DNA of 60,757 nt from Undivivens sp041654215 (GCA_041654215.1 JBAZDY010000001.1:1-60757); one strand, 5' to 3'. Positions 6,707 through 15,153 are shown, counted from the stretch's first letter. The notes: generated from the letters alone by a model not told the origin. Made by a program: numbers and translations.

Positions 6707-7312
6707 TTATCTCTCGAATACCGCCAGTTCCCGCCACCAGCGGCTGGAATCCCATTTCTTCAAACGTAAAAACAGTTTTCTGGCAAACCGGCTTTTCAGG
6801 TATTTTTCTCCCACGCGCATAAAATTGCGGGTATGCAGATTGCCGGCGTCCAGGTATTCTTTGGCCTGCAGGACGCACTCCAGTATATCCGCGTCCCTGG
6901 CGATCACCGCCTCGCGCGTGCTCTGTCCGGTATATTGCGAACGCAGAACAGCCATCTCCAGGCGCACCGGCCCGGGAAGGCCGGAAATCTGCCCTGAATA
7001 GGCCTTGTCTTCGGCTTTCTTGAAATCTATATAACGATGCCCCACTTTATGCAGGTCGTTTATCCTGGCCTCGTGTATATCGTTAAAAAGGCACATCATC
7101 AGGACTTTATAAGGATCGGCTTTTTCCGCCCGGGCGATCAAGTAACCGAGTACCGCGCAGCGGAAACAGTGTTCGGCCACGCTTTCCGGATGTTTGATAC
7201 CGGTAACCCACCAGCCGGAACGCTTGACGCGTTTCAACTGTCCGGCCTCGGCAAGAAAATTCAGGACGCGGTCAACTTCGCTTGCGCGCATACCTTCAGG
7301 TTTTATTTTCAT
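6707..7312 (-). CDS. HD-domain hydrolase, YfbR/HDDC2-like, with an altered HD motif
   Basis: A 201-residue single-domain protein of the 5-prime-deoxynucleotidase-like HD group: H48 in SVAEHCFR, the FNDIHEARIND segment at about residues 75-85 and RDADILE further on. The canonical His-Asp doublet is Asn-Asp here; the codon is AAC on the coding strand. A metal ligand may therefore be missing or supplied otherwise. Family members dephosphorylate deoxynucleoside 5-prime-monophosphates. It overlaps the rlmB stop by 17 bp. Confidence 0.75.
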   Translation of the reverse strand: MKIKPEGMRASEVDRVLNFLAEAGQLKRVKRSGWWVTGIKHPESVAEHCFRCAVLGYLIARAEKADPYKVLMMCLFNDIHEARINDLHKVGHRYIDFKKAEDKAYSGQISGLPGPVRLEMAVLRSQYTGQSTREAVIARDADILECVLQAKEYLDAGNLHTRNFMRVGEKYLKSRFARKLFLRLKKWDSSRWWRELAVFER

Positions 7313-8054
7313 AATCCGCTCTTTGCGACGCCGCTTCGTAGCAGAATATCCCGGTGCTGACGGCGGCGTTCAGGGACAACGCCGCGCCCCGCATCGGCAG
7401 GGTAAAACGGTAATCCGCCTCTTTCAGAAGCCCGGAACGCACCCCCTCCCCTTCCGAGCCGATGATCAAAGCCAAAGGGAAGTTCATGGATGCCCCGCGG
7501 CGGGGATCGCTCCCGCCCTCCACCACGGTTGCGGCTATCCAGTATCCGCTTCTGCGCGCTTTATCAACGGCTACGGAAAGACTGGAGACAATGCAAACCG
7601 GGACGTAATTCTCCGCGCCGCAGGCCACTTTAAGCACGGCTTCCGTAACGTTCACCGATTCATGTTTGGGCAGCACCACGCAGAAGCTCCCCAGGCAGGC
7701 GCAGGTCCTTAAGACCGAACCGAGATTCTGGGGATCGTTTATGCGGTCCAGCATGATCAGAGTCGGTTTTTCTACGGAGTCAAGCACGTCGTCAAGGTCG
7801 GCGTAAGCGAATTCCTCCACCTCTGCCGCAATCCCCTGAGAGTGGATGCCTCGGGTCAGGGCTCGAAACTGCGTTGCCGGCATAAGCTCAACCGGGACCT
7901 TACGAGACCTGGCCAACCCGGCAATATCCTGCACTCGGGCGCCGCCGTGTTCCAATATAACTCTACGCACGCTTTCCGGAGCGGCCTTCAGCCGTTCTTC
8001 TATAGAGCGTTTTCCGTAAAGATACAACATTTCACTCTTGTTACTGCCTGCCAT
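7296..8054 (-). CDS. rlmB: 23S rRNA/tRNA 2-prime-O-ribose methyltransferase, RlmB/TrmH (SpoU) family
   Basis: The N-terminal substrate-binding domain (SEMLYLYGKRSIEERL) is followed by a SPOUT methyltransferase with all three motifs: DPQNLGSVLRT (motif 1), IIGSEGEGV (motif 2) and LSLNAAVSTGIFCYE (motif 3, trefoil knot). RlmB methylates G2251 of 23S rRNA; paralogues act on tRNA, so the exact target is not certain. The ATG at 8054 overlaps the upstream radical SAM gene. A later ATG at 8030 is possible, but E. coli RlmB also keeps the SEM residues before the YG motif. Confidence 0.85.
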   Translation of the reverse strand: MAGSNKSEMLYLYGKRSIEERLKAAPESVRRVILEHGGARVQDIAGLARSRKVPVELMPATQFRALTRGIHSQGIAAEVEEFAYADLDDVLDSVEKPTLIMLDRINDPQNLGSVLRTCACLGSFCVVLPKHESVNVTEAVLKVACGAENYVPVCIVSSLSVAVDKARRSGYWIAATVVEGGSDPRRGASMNFPLALIIGSEGEGVRSGLLKEADYRFTLPMRGAALSLNAAVSTGIFCYEAASQRADYENKT

Positions 8055-9036
8055 CTTCAAGATGCCTTTCTTCGATATTTATGCCGGATAATTCGGATAA
8101 TCCATACCCTTCCTGGACCCACCCGCGGCCGAAACCGTATTCGGCCAGGCATTCTTCCGCCTCGGAATACTCTTGCGCGCTTATCCTGCGTGAAAGTTCT
8201 GAATACTCTTCGGCCCTGTTACAGGGAAGATATTGGCTCATAAGACTGACGCATACGTTCTGCGGCGAGACGATACCGGCCAGGCGTTTTAATACTTCGC
8301 GCGTGCCGGAAATGTCTTGCGGCAAAACGAGATGCCTGACTATAACCCCGCTGCGCATTATCCCCGCGCCGTCGAAAACCGGCGCCGGGCGCTGGCGGCA
8401 CATTTCCTTCACCGCGTTCAGGTTGAATTCCGGATACCCCGGCGCGGAGGAATATCTTACCGCGCAGCTCTCCGAGGCGTAACGCATATCTGTCAGGTAT
8501 ATATCCACGACGCCTTCCAACAGGCGGACTGTTTCAGGCAAGTCATAACCTCCGGTGTTATAAACCAGCGGGATATTCAGCCCGCGGCCGGAGGCGATAT
8601 CGAGCGCCTGAACAATCTGCGGCAGGACATGTCCCGGGCTGACCAGATTTATATTATGACACCCCTTTGCCTGCAGCGCCAGCATAATCTCCGCCAGTTC
8701 GCCGGCAGACACTTTTCTTCCCGGCAGGCCGCCGTCTTCCGCGTTCATCTGACTGAACTTGTAATTCTGACAGTAAACACAGCGCATATTACAGCCGGAA
8801 AAGAATACCGTCCCCGATCCTTTATCGCCTGATACCGGCGGCTCTTCCCCGTGATGCGGGAAATAACTGTAAACATAGACGTCTTTAGCGGTGCGGCAGA
8901 AACCTTTTTCTCCTGCGGCGCGGTCAACGCCGCAGGCTCTCGGGCATATCCGGCAATTTCCCAGCATGCGCGCGAGCCGTTCCGCCAAAGAAGAGAGGAC
9001 GGCATTCTTGTAAACCGGCGCCGGGGAGCCTGTCAC
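8041..9036 (-). CDS. Radical SAM protein of the PflA/PflX-like group
   Basis: About 331 residues with the radical SAM cluster motif CNMRCVYC and, upstream, an extra Cys set (CRICPRACGVDR, then GFC). This is the layout of the uncharacterised PflX/COG1313-type proteins. The start is a GTG at 9036: it forms a GTGA overlap with the stop of the DUF4416 gene and has a good Shine-Dalgarno (GGAGGGAG) three bases upstream. Longer in-frame reading into the neighbour is rejected. Substrate unknown. Confidence 0.85.
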   Translation of the reverse strand: MTGSPAPVYKNAVLSSLAERLARMLGNCRICPRACGVDRAAGEKGFCRTAKDVYVYSYFPHHGEEPPVSGDKGSGTVFFSGCNMRCVYCQNYKFSQMNAEDGGLPGRKVSAGELAEIMLALQAKGCHNINLVSPGHVLPQIVQALDIASGRGLNIPLVYNTGGYDLPETVRLLEGVVDIYLTDMRYASESCAVRYSSAPGYPEFNLNAVKEMCRQRPAPVFDGAGIMRSGVIVRHLVLPQDISGTREVLKRLAGIVSPQNVCVSLMSQYLPCNRAEEYSELSRRISAQEYSEAEECLAEYGFGRGWVQEGYGLSELSGINIEERHLEDGRQ

Positions 9037-9572
9037 TTTCTCCCTCCTGCCGATATCTGCCTGAAATAAATAGACCTTATGTTTTCGAAAATCGAGAGGT
9101 AACAGGAACTCCGGTAATCGGGATACGTCCATTCAAGCGGCCGAAAAGTACCGCAGCGGTCGTAGAGGAGCGTTATCTCGGCGTATATGCCGCGGGAAAT
9201 ATATATGCGGTGGCTGAAATCTTTGGTGGAGGCCAGCACAAGCCTGGCAAGATCAAGATAACCGGGGTCAAGATTGACTTTACGACTGCCGTCGGCGCTC
9301 AGGCCGGTTTCGATGCGGTTGGTAATAAGCTTGATACCGGCAAGACTGTCTGCCGCGATCAATTTCCTGAAGGAAAAGAACTTGCGCCGCAGTCCGCTGC
9401 CCATTTCTTTCTGGTAATATCCGGTCTGCGTAAAGGGAACGCTGCCGCTTTCGAAATCAACCGGCCCAAATCGGCGGCGCAAACATCCTGAAGCCGCGGC
9501 GCCGTCCTTTTCTTCCCTGTAAAGCATACCGCAGACAAGTTTAACCGGGATGTTCTTTTTTATTCTTCCCAT
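9033..9572 (-). CDS. DUF4416 family protein
   Basis: A 179-residue protein with the DUF4416 pattern: PVKLVCGMLY at the start, FGPVDFESGSVPFTQTGYY, then NLDPGYL and SRGIYAEITLLY. The function is unknown. Members frequently sit beside radical SAM proteins of the type encoded next door. It is translationally coupled to that gene by a 4-bp overlap, which suggests a shared task. Confidence 0.8.
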   Translation of the reverse strand: MGRIKKNIPVKLVCGMLYREEKDGAAASGCLRRRFGPVDFESGSVPFTQTGYYQKEMGSGLRRKFFSFRKLIAADSLAGIKLITNRIETGLSADGSRKVNLDPGYLDLARLVLASTKDFSHRIYISRGIYAEITLLYDRCGTFRPLEWTYPDYRSSCYLSIFENIRSIYFRQISAGGRK

Positions 9573-9584
9573 AAGGGGCGCGGG

Positions 9585-9941
9585 TCAATAGGGAAGGAAC
9601 CGGTTGATGTATTCCGCGATCCTGTGCTGCTGCGCCGGTTTTATATCGTTAAAAAATACGGCAATGTTGAAACCTCCGGCGGGGTCATCCTCTGTCCTCA
9701 CCACCACCCCTTTGCACGCCACCTCGACCTTTCTGGAGGCGTTGGGTTTTACTGGCAGACGCAGTTTTATGTTCAATTTCGTGAAAGGCGGGACGTATTT
9801 GCCTATATGGCAATAAGCGCCAAGGCAGCTGATGTTCCTGGTAGTGCTCATAAAGTCGTAACCGTCCGCCATCACGTTTATGGGCATACCGTGGTCCAGC
9901 CGGGGATGAAGACGCCTGTCGCTATAATTAACGTCGGCCAT
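9585..9941 (-). CDS. PilZ-domain protein 1
   Basis: A 118-residue PilZ protein with the c-di-GMP binding signature: RRLHPR (RxxxR) near residue 10 and NISCLGA ((D/N)xSxxG) about 30 residues later. It probably acts as a c-di-GMP receptor. The ATG at 9941 overlaps the TAA of the upstream zinc-ribbon gene by one base and is preceded by GGAGAAGGACGG. A longer reading from 9992 is rejected for this reason. Confidence 0.85.
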   Translation of the reverse strand: MADVNYSDRRLHPRLDHGMPINVMADGYDFMSTTRNISCLGAYCHIGKYVPPFTKLNIKLRLPVKPNASRKVEVACKGVVVRTEDDPAGGFNIAVFFNDIKPAQQHRIAEYINRFLPY

Positions 9942-10105
9942 TATTTCCGTCCTTCTCCGGAAGCGGGAGCGGTTTTTGCCTTTTTCCAGCATTTCTTATC
10001 GCAATAATACTTGCCGTTCCGGTAATATATTTTGATCTTCTTGAGGGGTTTGTTGCACCCCAGACAGTTTGTCTGTTTTTCTTCCGCTGCCGTCTCCGCA
10101 GTCAT
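9941..10105 (-). CDS. Small zinc-ribbon-like protein between two PilZ genes
   Basis: A 54-residue protein. It has CLGCNKPLKK, then YYCDKKCWKK, i.e. CxxC and CxxxC separated by about 17 residues, a plausible metal-binding knuckle, plus a Lys/Glu-rich tail. I do not recognise a named family. The start at ATG 10105 gives the ribbon domain only; a longer frame upstream would overlap the second PilZ gene. Coupling to PilZ 1 suggests the trio works together. Confidence 0.6.
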   Translation of the reverse strand: MTAETAAEEKQTNCLGCNKPLKKIKIYYRNGKYYCDKKCWKKAKTAPASGEGRK

Positions 10106-10125
10106 GGTTTTTCCTTTCTCGTTCT

Positions 10126-10470
10126 TTACTGCTCCTCCGGCGAATTGCTGCCGGATAAATATTTTTTTAGATATTCCCTGTCCAGCGGGTTCATCTCGAG
10201 AAATTCCACGCCCATCCGGTAGCGGCTGGAGCGCGATGAAACATTTACCCACGCCACTTTGCCTATGGAGCAAACGCATCTTTTCGCCAGCATGAATTGT
10301 ATCATCAGGTTGGTGGCAGGCGTTATGAAAATGTCCCCGGTGATGCCGACTCCGCCGGCGCTGATATTGTCGCTGGTAACCGTGCCTGAAGCGGCCTGAT
10401 TACCCCGGACGTAATACTTTACAGGGACCTCAAGATTGTATCTGCGTAATCTCCGCTTATTATTTTGCAT
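10126..10470 (-). CDS. PilZ-domain protein 2
   Basis: A 114-residue PilZ protein with KRRLRRYNL (RxxxR), DNISAGGVGI and a C-terminal GVEFLEM strand, so the c-di-GMP ligands appear intact. It is the first gene of a three-gene run with the zinc-ribbon protein and PilZ 1, and has its own promoter 50-80 bp upstream. c-di-GMP synthases and an HD-GYP phosphodiesterase are encoded elsewhere in the window. Confidence 0.85.
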   Translation of the reverse strand: MQNNKRRLRRYNLEVPVKYYVRGNQAASGTVTSDNISAGGVGITGDIFITPATNLMIQFMLAKRCVCSIGKVAWVNVSSRSSRYRMGVEFLEMNPLDREYLKKYLSGSNSPEEQ

Positions 10471-10522
10471 TGCGCCTTAGGCGTATGGTTAAGTGGATGA
10501 ACGCATGCTTTCAACGTAGATA

Positions 10523-10550
10523 ATTATACTGGATTTTATGCTTTTTTCAA
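10523..10550 (-). promoter_or_regulatory. Promoter of the PilZ operon
   Basis: On the minus strand TTGAAA (10550-10545), a 16-bp spacer and a perfect TATAAT (10528-10523) predict a start near 10516, giving a leader of about 45 bases before PilZ 2. Confidence 0.65.
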
Positions 10551-10618
10551 TATAAAATATGAAAAACAAATTCGGCCGCGTTTTTTACGGGCGCGGCCCC
10601 GCCAAAAAGGGGTGAGTC

Positions 10619-11119
10619 ATGGAGAATGGCACCACTACAGAAAACCGCAAGGCCACCGCAGACGCAAAGTCCGCGCCGCCGGTCGGTCAGCAGATCCTTC
10701 GCAAACGAACTCTCTACCTGCTCGTAGCTTTCGCCGGTATGCTGGCGGCAAAATTGTTCTTCGACTTCGCTTTTTCCGGCCGCCCGGCGCCGCTGCCTCC
10801 GGCCGCACCGCCGGCGGTATCAAAAACCGCCGCGCCTCCAGCCGATACCGCCGCGGATAACCTCTCCGCTCTCTCTTGCGCTCCCGGGAGCGCGGATAAC
10901 GATGCCGCAGAAGACAACAAAAAAACGGCCGCCGAACCCCCTCTGCTGGTATTGAACGGAACATTACTTTCCAACGGAGAGAAATTCGCCATAATAAACA
11001 ATCAGATAGTCAAAATAGGCGATGAAATAGATGGTGCGGTGGTAAAAAAGATAACGGTAAATGCTGTGGAATTAGAGTTTGCCGGAAAACCCTTATGTAT
11101 TACTTCCGCAGAGAACTAA
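10619..11119 (+). CDS. Single-pass membrane protein resembling GspB/PilP-type secretion subunits
   Basis: A 166-residue protein: cytoplasmic N-terminus, one transmembrane helix (about residues 31-48), a long Pro/Ala-rich linker and a compact C-terminal domain. That domain reads LVLNGTLLSNGEKFAIINNQIVKIG..., typical of the SH3-like periplasmic domains of GspB, GspC and PilP, which link inner-membrane machinery to secretin channels. No other secretion or pilus gene is in the window, so it is orphaned here. A Shine-Dalgarno GGGGTGA precedes the ATG. The leader contains a hairpin (GGCCGCG/CGCGGCC, about 10574-10598). Confidence 0.6.
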   Translation: MENGTTTENRKATADAKSAPPVGQQILRKRTLYLLVAFAGMLAAKLFFDFAFSGRPAPLPPAAPPAVSKTAAPPADTAADNLSALSCAPGSADNDAAEDNKKTAAEPPLLVLNGTLLSNGEKFAIINNQIVKIGDEIDGAVVKKITVNAVELEFAGKPLCITSAEN

Positions 11120-11218
11120 ACTTATAGTTTTTGTGTAACTCTTAAGAAAAACCCCAAAAGTACCTAAGACGGTAGTTAACGCAATGTTTCCGCTGTTTTT
11201 AAATGTAACGGCACTAAT

Positions 11219-12097
11219 TCATTCCGATATAGTCCATACAAGCTCTCCGTTTTTATCTTTTGATATAGTGCAAGCGACACCTATTTTTGCGACAGACTGC
11301 TCGTTCAGCTTCGTTACCTTCCCGTTTTCCTGAAGATTTATAAATACACGCATTTCTTCATCCATAGAAGCGATGAGCGATGAGTCTGGATGATGCTTAT
11401 CATAAATTTCCAAGCTCTTTGCATTATCGGAGATTTTTACCGTTAAGTCCACGCCGGGATCGGTAGCTACATCCAGATAACCGGCAATGTAATACGCTTC
11501 CGAATCTGTAAAACCCCCAAAAGTTATCTTCTCTACCCCAGAGCCGGCGTCGAACTGTATATCGATTCCTGTTTGTTCTGCTCCTTCGTGGGAGGCAATC
11601 GATACAAATGCCTTCCCGAAGGATGCCACGGTTACGCTGGGGACATTAGCCTTAGAAGCAGGGGTCCCAGAGGCGGTATTATAACTCCAAATCACGCTGT
11701 CATTATTTGTGGAAGCGGTCAAAGAGAATAGGTGGTTGCCCAAGGAATTCAATGCATATACATCTGTACTGCCCTCTTTATACTGTACATCCAGACCGCT
11801 TATATTCTGTGATAAAGCGTCCCAGGAGAAGACGGTGGTGAGCGGCTCCGGAGTGTAATTTTTACAAACCCCGCCCTCCCAAATTATGTCCCTGTTCCAT
11901 TGATCCATCCTTTGAGTAGCGGTATTGTTTTCGCGCGCGCTATTGGCGCCTCCTCCGAAAGAACTCCAACTGCCGTTGTAAACATCTATATTCTTCGCAG
12001 TTTTGTAGTTACCCCAATTATCCCCCCAGGCATACAAACTGCCCCCATAACAAAGGCTGATTACCGATATCATCAAGACAATTATCTTCTTTTGCAT
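11219..12097 (-). CDS. Secreted protein of unknown function, mature N-terminus WGDNWG
   Basis: A 292-residue protein with a clear signal peptide, probable cleavage after SLYA. The mature part is rich in Ser, Thr, Asn and short beta strands (repeated S-W patterns, VTVASFGKAFVSIASHEG), suggesting an extracellular beta structure. No family recognised. It shares the signal-peptide end and first mature residues (YAWGDNWGNY against YAWGNSWGGN) with the transglutaminase-like protein at 5617-6483. The start is the ATG at 12097, six bases after AAAGGAG; an in-frame GTG at 12112 lies upstream of that Shine-Dalgarno. Confidence 0.7.
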   Translation of the reverse strand: MQKKIIVLMISVISLCYGGSLYAWGDNWGNYKTAKNIDVYNGSWSSFGGGANSARENNTATQRMDQWNRDIIWEGGVCKNYTPEPLTTVFSWDALSQNISGLDVQYKEGSTDVYALNSLGNHLFSLTASTNNDSVIWSYNTASGTPASKANVPSVTVASFGKAFVSIASHEGAEQTGIDIQFDAGSGVEKITFGGFTDSEAYYIAGYLDVATDPGVDLTVKISDNAKSLEIYDKHHPDSSLIASMDEEMRVFINLQENGKVTKLNEQSVAKIGVACTISKDKNGELVWTISE

Positions 12098-12127
12098 TTT
12101 TGCTCCTTTCACCGTATAAAATTAAAA

Positions 12128-12167
12128 GCCACCGATCAATAAGTAAGCCTACTTACCGATCCGTGGC
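12128..12167 (-). terminator. Hairpin terminator between aroB and the secreted protein gene
   Basis: A long stem (GCCAC.GATC..TAAGTA pairing with its complement around a short loop) is followed on the minus strand by TTTTAATTTTATA. It would stop most aroB transcripts before the downstream gene, or attenuate read-through into it. Confidence 0.65.
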
Positions 12168-12226
12168 ATTGGACAAAGTGTAACATATGTTCGGCTATAA
12201 ATCTAACTAAGAAACCGGATTTTGCT

Positions 12227-13321
12227 TCAGTTTACAGCCATCACTCTAATCTCTTCCTTAATCATCTTTAAGGGAATGTTCTTTTTTATCCCTACCATAC
12301 CCGGTTTTTCGAGAATCACCATCCGGTTCATTCCGCCGACGAATTTCTTGTCCCTGCCGAAAGCTGAGAGCAGACGGCCGGTATCTATTCCCCGCGCTTT
12401 CAGGGGAAGACCGTAAGCCAGCAAAAGCCTTTCCAGACGCGTCAAGGCATTTTTGTCCTTGAGTATTCCGAGCTTCTCGCTGAGCCGCAGAGCGCACAAC
12501 ATCCCCCAGCCTACCGCTTCCCCGTGGTTGTAGCGCCGGAAACCGGCGGCCGCCTCAAGGGCGTGGCCGAAAGTATGCCCAAAATTCAAAGCCATGCGTA
12601 TTTCTCCGGTATCGAATTCATCTCTTTCGACATACCGCGCTTTTATAGAAGAACAGTGCGAGACGATAAATTCCATTGCCTCCGGAATGCGTTTAACGAT
12701 CTTCTCACGGGCAACCTCTAAAAAATTCAGCAGGCTTGAGTCGGCGATGAATCCGTATTTGATCACCTCAGCCATCCCGGAATTTAGCTGCCTTCTGTCA
12801 AGGGTAGAAAGAAAATCCATGTCGCTCAGCACCAACTTCGGTTGATAAAAAGTGCCGGCCAGGTTTTTGCCGGTTCGCAGGTCCACCCCGTTCTTCCCCC
12901 CTATTGCGGAATCTACCTGCGCAAGCAAAGTAGTCGGTATCTGGATAAAGGGCACGCCTCGTTTAAACACCGAAGCGGCAAATCCCGCGACGTCACCGGT
13001 CACTCCGCCGCCCAAGGCAATCACGAATATTTTTCCTTTTCCCGCATATGCGGCGAGCCCATTCACAATGTCTGCGGCGTGCAACCATGATTTACCGAGT
13101 TCGCTGTCCGGTATGGTATGGAAATAAAAACGGCAACCGGCCTTTTTCAGGCCGTTCGACAGCGTCCTTCCCCACAAACGCCGCACCCTGGCGTTGGCGA
13201 CGATACAAGCCAGGTCGCCGGCAGCGGAGGCCCGCAAATGCCGGTTTAGAGAACAAATCGCTCCTTTTCCCACGATAACCGGATAGCTTCTTTCTCCCAA
13301 GCGCACCTTTATATTTTTCAT
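12227..13321 (-). CDS. aroB: 3-dehydroquinate synthase
   Basis: A 364-residue AroB converting DAHP to 3-dehydroquinate, the second shikimate step. Seen: the NAD-binding core ALGGGVTGDVAGFAAS, the GGKNGVDL segment, and zinc ligands in GHTFGHALE and NHGEAVGWG. Length matches the family. It ends a coupled run: the start overlaps the stop of the site-2 protease by 4 bp. The type II dehydroquinase that follows in the pathway (aroQ) is encoded 18 kb away at 31172-31621. Confidence 0.95.
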   Translation of the reverse strand: MKNIKVRLGERSYPVIVGKGAICSLNRHLRASAAGDLACIVANARVRRLWGRTLSNGLKKAGCRFYFHTIPDSELGKSWLHAADIVNGLAAYAGKGKIFVIALGGGVTGDVAGFAASVFKRGVPFIQIPTTLLAQVDSAIGGKNGVDLRTGKNLAGTFYQPKLVLSDMDFLSTLDRRQLNSGMAEVIKYGFIADSSLLNFLEVAREKIVKRIPEAMEFIVSHCSSIKARYVERDEFDTGEIRMALNFGHTFGHALEAAAGFRRYNHGEAVGWGMLCALRLSEKLGILKDKNALTRLERLLLAYGLPLKARGIDTGRLLSAFGRDKKFVGGMNRMVILEKPGMVGIKKNIPLKMIKEEIRVMAVN

Positions 13322-13926
13322 ATCAGGACACCCGCAATGAACCTTACCAGCGGCCAGATGACGTAATCAAACGCCCCGGCCATGGAAAGAAGTATTATTA
13401 TGATAAAGCCGTAAGGCTCTATTTTCGCGTATCCGGCAGCCGCGGCCGGCGGTAGAAATCCGGCTAACACGCGAGAACCGTCCAGCGGAGGAAGCGGAAT
13501 AAGATTGAATATCCCCAGAACCAGATTGATCAGCAGGAAATGCGCTAACAGCAGGCTGAGAAGCGTTCCTTGCGGAAGGAGCCTGATAACGGCCGCGCTG
13601 GCGCAGGCAGCCGCGATGTTGACCAACGGGCCGCTGGCGCCGATAAATATTACGTCTCTGGCCGGGTTCTTAAGCATCCCGTAATCGATCGGCACCGGTT
13701 TAGCGGCGCCGAAGACGAAACGTCCCCCGGTACTGAAGAAAAATAACAGCGGGATTATCACGGTGCCTACCGGATCGATATGAGCCAAAGGATTGAGCGT
13801 TAGCCTTCCGGAAAGCCTGGCGGTCTGGTCGCCGAACTTATAGGCGGTCCAGGCGTGCGCGAATTCATGCAGAGTCATCGCGACCAGCAAAAGCGAAAAA
13901 GAAAGAATCAATGCCGGCAGGTTCAA
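13318..13926 (-). CDS. Site-2 protease family (M50) integral membrane metalloprotease
   Basis: A 202-residue membrane protein with the zinc motif HEFAH (about residues 20-24) in the first helix region and NLIPLPPLDGSRV, carrying the third ligand Asp, near residue 145. Five or six hydrophobic segments. It is the short rhomboid-like form of M50 that lacks a PDZ domain, so it is not a typical RseP. Substrate unknown. It overlaps both neighbours by 4 bp. Confidence 0.9.
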   Translation of the reverse strand: MNLPALILSFSLLLVAMTLHEFAHAWTAYKFGDQTARLSGRLTLNPLAHIDPVGTVIIPLLFFFSTGGRFVFGAAKPVPIDYGMLKNPARDVIFIGASGPLVNIAAACASAAVIRLLPQGTLLSLLLAHFLLINLVLGIFNLIPLPPLDGSRVLAGFLPPAAAAGYAKIEPYGFIIIILLSMAGAFDYVIWPLVRFIAGVLI

Positions 13927-14894
13927 TCCATCGCCTCTATCTTTAATACTTCCACCACCGGCAGTCCTTTGCAGGAAGAAACGGGTTTCCCACTTACCCG
14001 GGCTTTGCGATTCACCAGGGCGTTGAGGGTCTGTTTGTCCCCTTTCAAAAGGAATATTTTTTTATCGGAAGCCACCAGTTTGTGGGTTGCAGGGCGTTTA
14101 AAAACCATCCCGTAAGGTTTGATGACGCCTTCATACACGCAAAGGCCGGGAATCTGTTTGTCTTCGCCTGCCTGGACGGGAGCATCTTCAGGTTTTGCCC
14201 CGTATTCCGTACCGGGCAGACCCCCGGCAGATTGTGCCGCTTGTTCCTCCGCCGGCGTCTTTAACGGGGCCTTGCGGACGAAATCAGCGTGTATCCAGCC
14301 GCAACTGCCGGACACCGGTTTGATGCGGTACCAATTGTTTTCCATACCGATGAAATTCAAAACCTCATTTTTCGAAACGCGCCCGATTATGGAAGAGGAC
14401 TCATCCGGCCGGAGCCTGACGTTCACGCGGTCGCGTTCGACCTTGATCGTGTTGAATCTCGCTCCGGTTTGTTCCTGGGGGGTAAAATTCGCGCTCTTTA
14501 CTTCAACCGCCGAGACCATATCTGCCCTTATATAGCTGGGGGCGATATCCGGCAGGCGCACCTTATACCAACCGTATTGCCCGGAGATAACTTCTACCGC
14601 GGCGCCTTTATCCATCCTGCAGATAACTTCCGAGCTTGTGGTCGAATCGACACGGAGGTTTATATCCGCCGCCGTAACTTCCCCGGCAAAAGGGAACATT
14701 TCCTCTTCCTGGGCGTAAGAAACGGATAAAAGCAGCGCGCTAAGGACGACTGCGCGAATTCCCGCCAGGACGAAATCTACCCGGCGAAAAATCCGGATAA
14801 ATCTTGCCTCAGCGGATACGCGAACGCAGTGCGCGCCATCCGGCTGAAAATGCGGGAATTTTTGTGTCTTGAGTAAACACGGATTATGCCGCAT
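13923..14894 (-). CDS. Exported protein with two bacterial SH3 domains
   Basis: A 323-residue protein with a signal-like hydrophobic segment (about residues 42-60, ending VSYAQ). Two SH3b domains follow: ADINLRVDSTTSSEVICRMDKG...GWYKVRLP and DRVNVRLRPDESSSIIGRVSKN...NWYRIKP. A Pro/Ala/Glu linker and a C-terminal domain of about 80 residues complete it. SH3b domains commonly bind cell-wall peptides. The ATG is preceded by AAAGGAG. An internal start nearer the signal sequence is possible because the N-terminal 38 residues are unusual for a signal peptide. Confidence 0.8.
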   Translation of the reverse strand: MRHNPCLLKTQKFPHFQPDGAHCVRVSAEARFIRIFRRVDFVLAGIRAVVLSALLLSVSYAQEEEMFPFAGEVTAADINLRVDSTTSSEVICRMDKGAAVEVISGQYGWYKVRLPDIAPSYIRADMVSAVEVKSANFTPQEQTGARFNTIKVERDRVNVRLRPDESSSIIGRVSKNEVLNFIGMENNWYRIKPVSGSCGWIHADFVRKAPLKTPAEEQAAQSAGGLPGTEYGAKPEDAPVQAGEDKQIPGLCVYEGVIKPYGMVFKRPATHKLVASDKKIFLLKGDKQTLNALVNRKARVSGKPVSSCKGLPVVEVLKIEAMD

Positions 14895-14907
14895 AAAAAC
14901 AGCTCCT

Positions 14908-15153
14908 TTATTTCTTCTCGGCCGTTTTGCCGGCGGCCGGGGCGGCTGCTGCCGCGGTTCCTTCCGCTGCCTTGGCGGTCTTTTCTTTCTTGATCCTGAT
15001 CTTCACGGTCTTGATCTTGGGAAGACCGCAAACTCGGTCGCCCTCCTTCCACTGGTTTTTGGAAAGCATTAACTTCAGGCGCTCCGTTCTCTTCAATACA
15101 GAACGCTGTTTGGAATCCTGGCCGGCTGATCTCAACGACGGGTGAATCGACAT
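14908..15153 (-). CDS. Small basic protein of the Chlamydiae/Verrucomicrobia type
   Basis: An 81-residue, very basic protein. The N-terminal part (MSIHPSLRS... then RSVLKRTERLKLM) matches the pattern of the small basic protein family described from Chlamydiae and Verrucomicrobia, which is thought to associate with ribosomes or nucleic acid. The tail is Lys/Ala-rich and low complexity. It supports placing the organism in or near the PVC group. It sits between SPOR and SH3 genes with spacings of 1 and 13 bp. Confidence 0.75.
   Translation of the reverse strand: MSIHPSLRSAGQDSKQRSVLKRTERLKLMLSKNQWKEGDRVCGLPKIKTVKIRIKKEKTAKAAEGTAAAAAPAAGKTAEKK

Noticed and set aside
8041..9036. Radical SAM member of an AmmeMemoRadiSam system with the MEMO-like gene at 32223
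   Set aside because: Its Cys pattern and its DUF4416 partner fit the PflX-like group, and no AMMECR1 gene is present.
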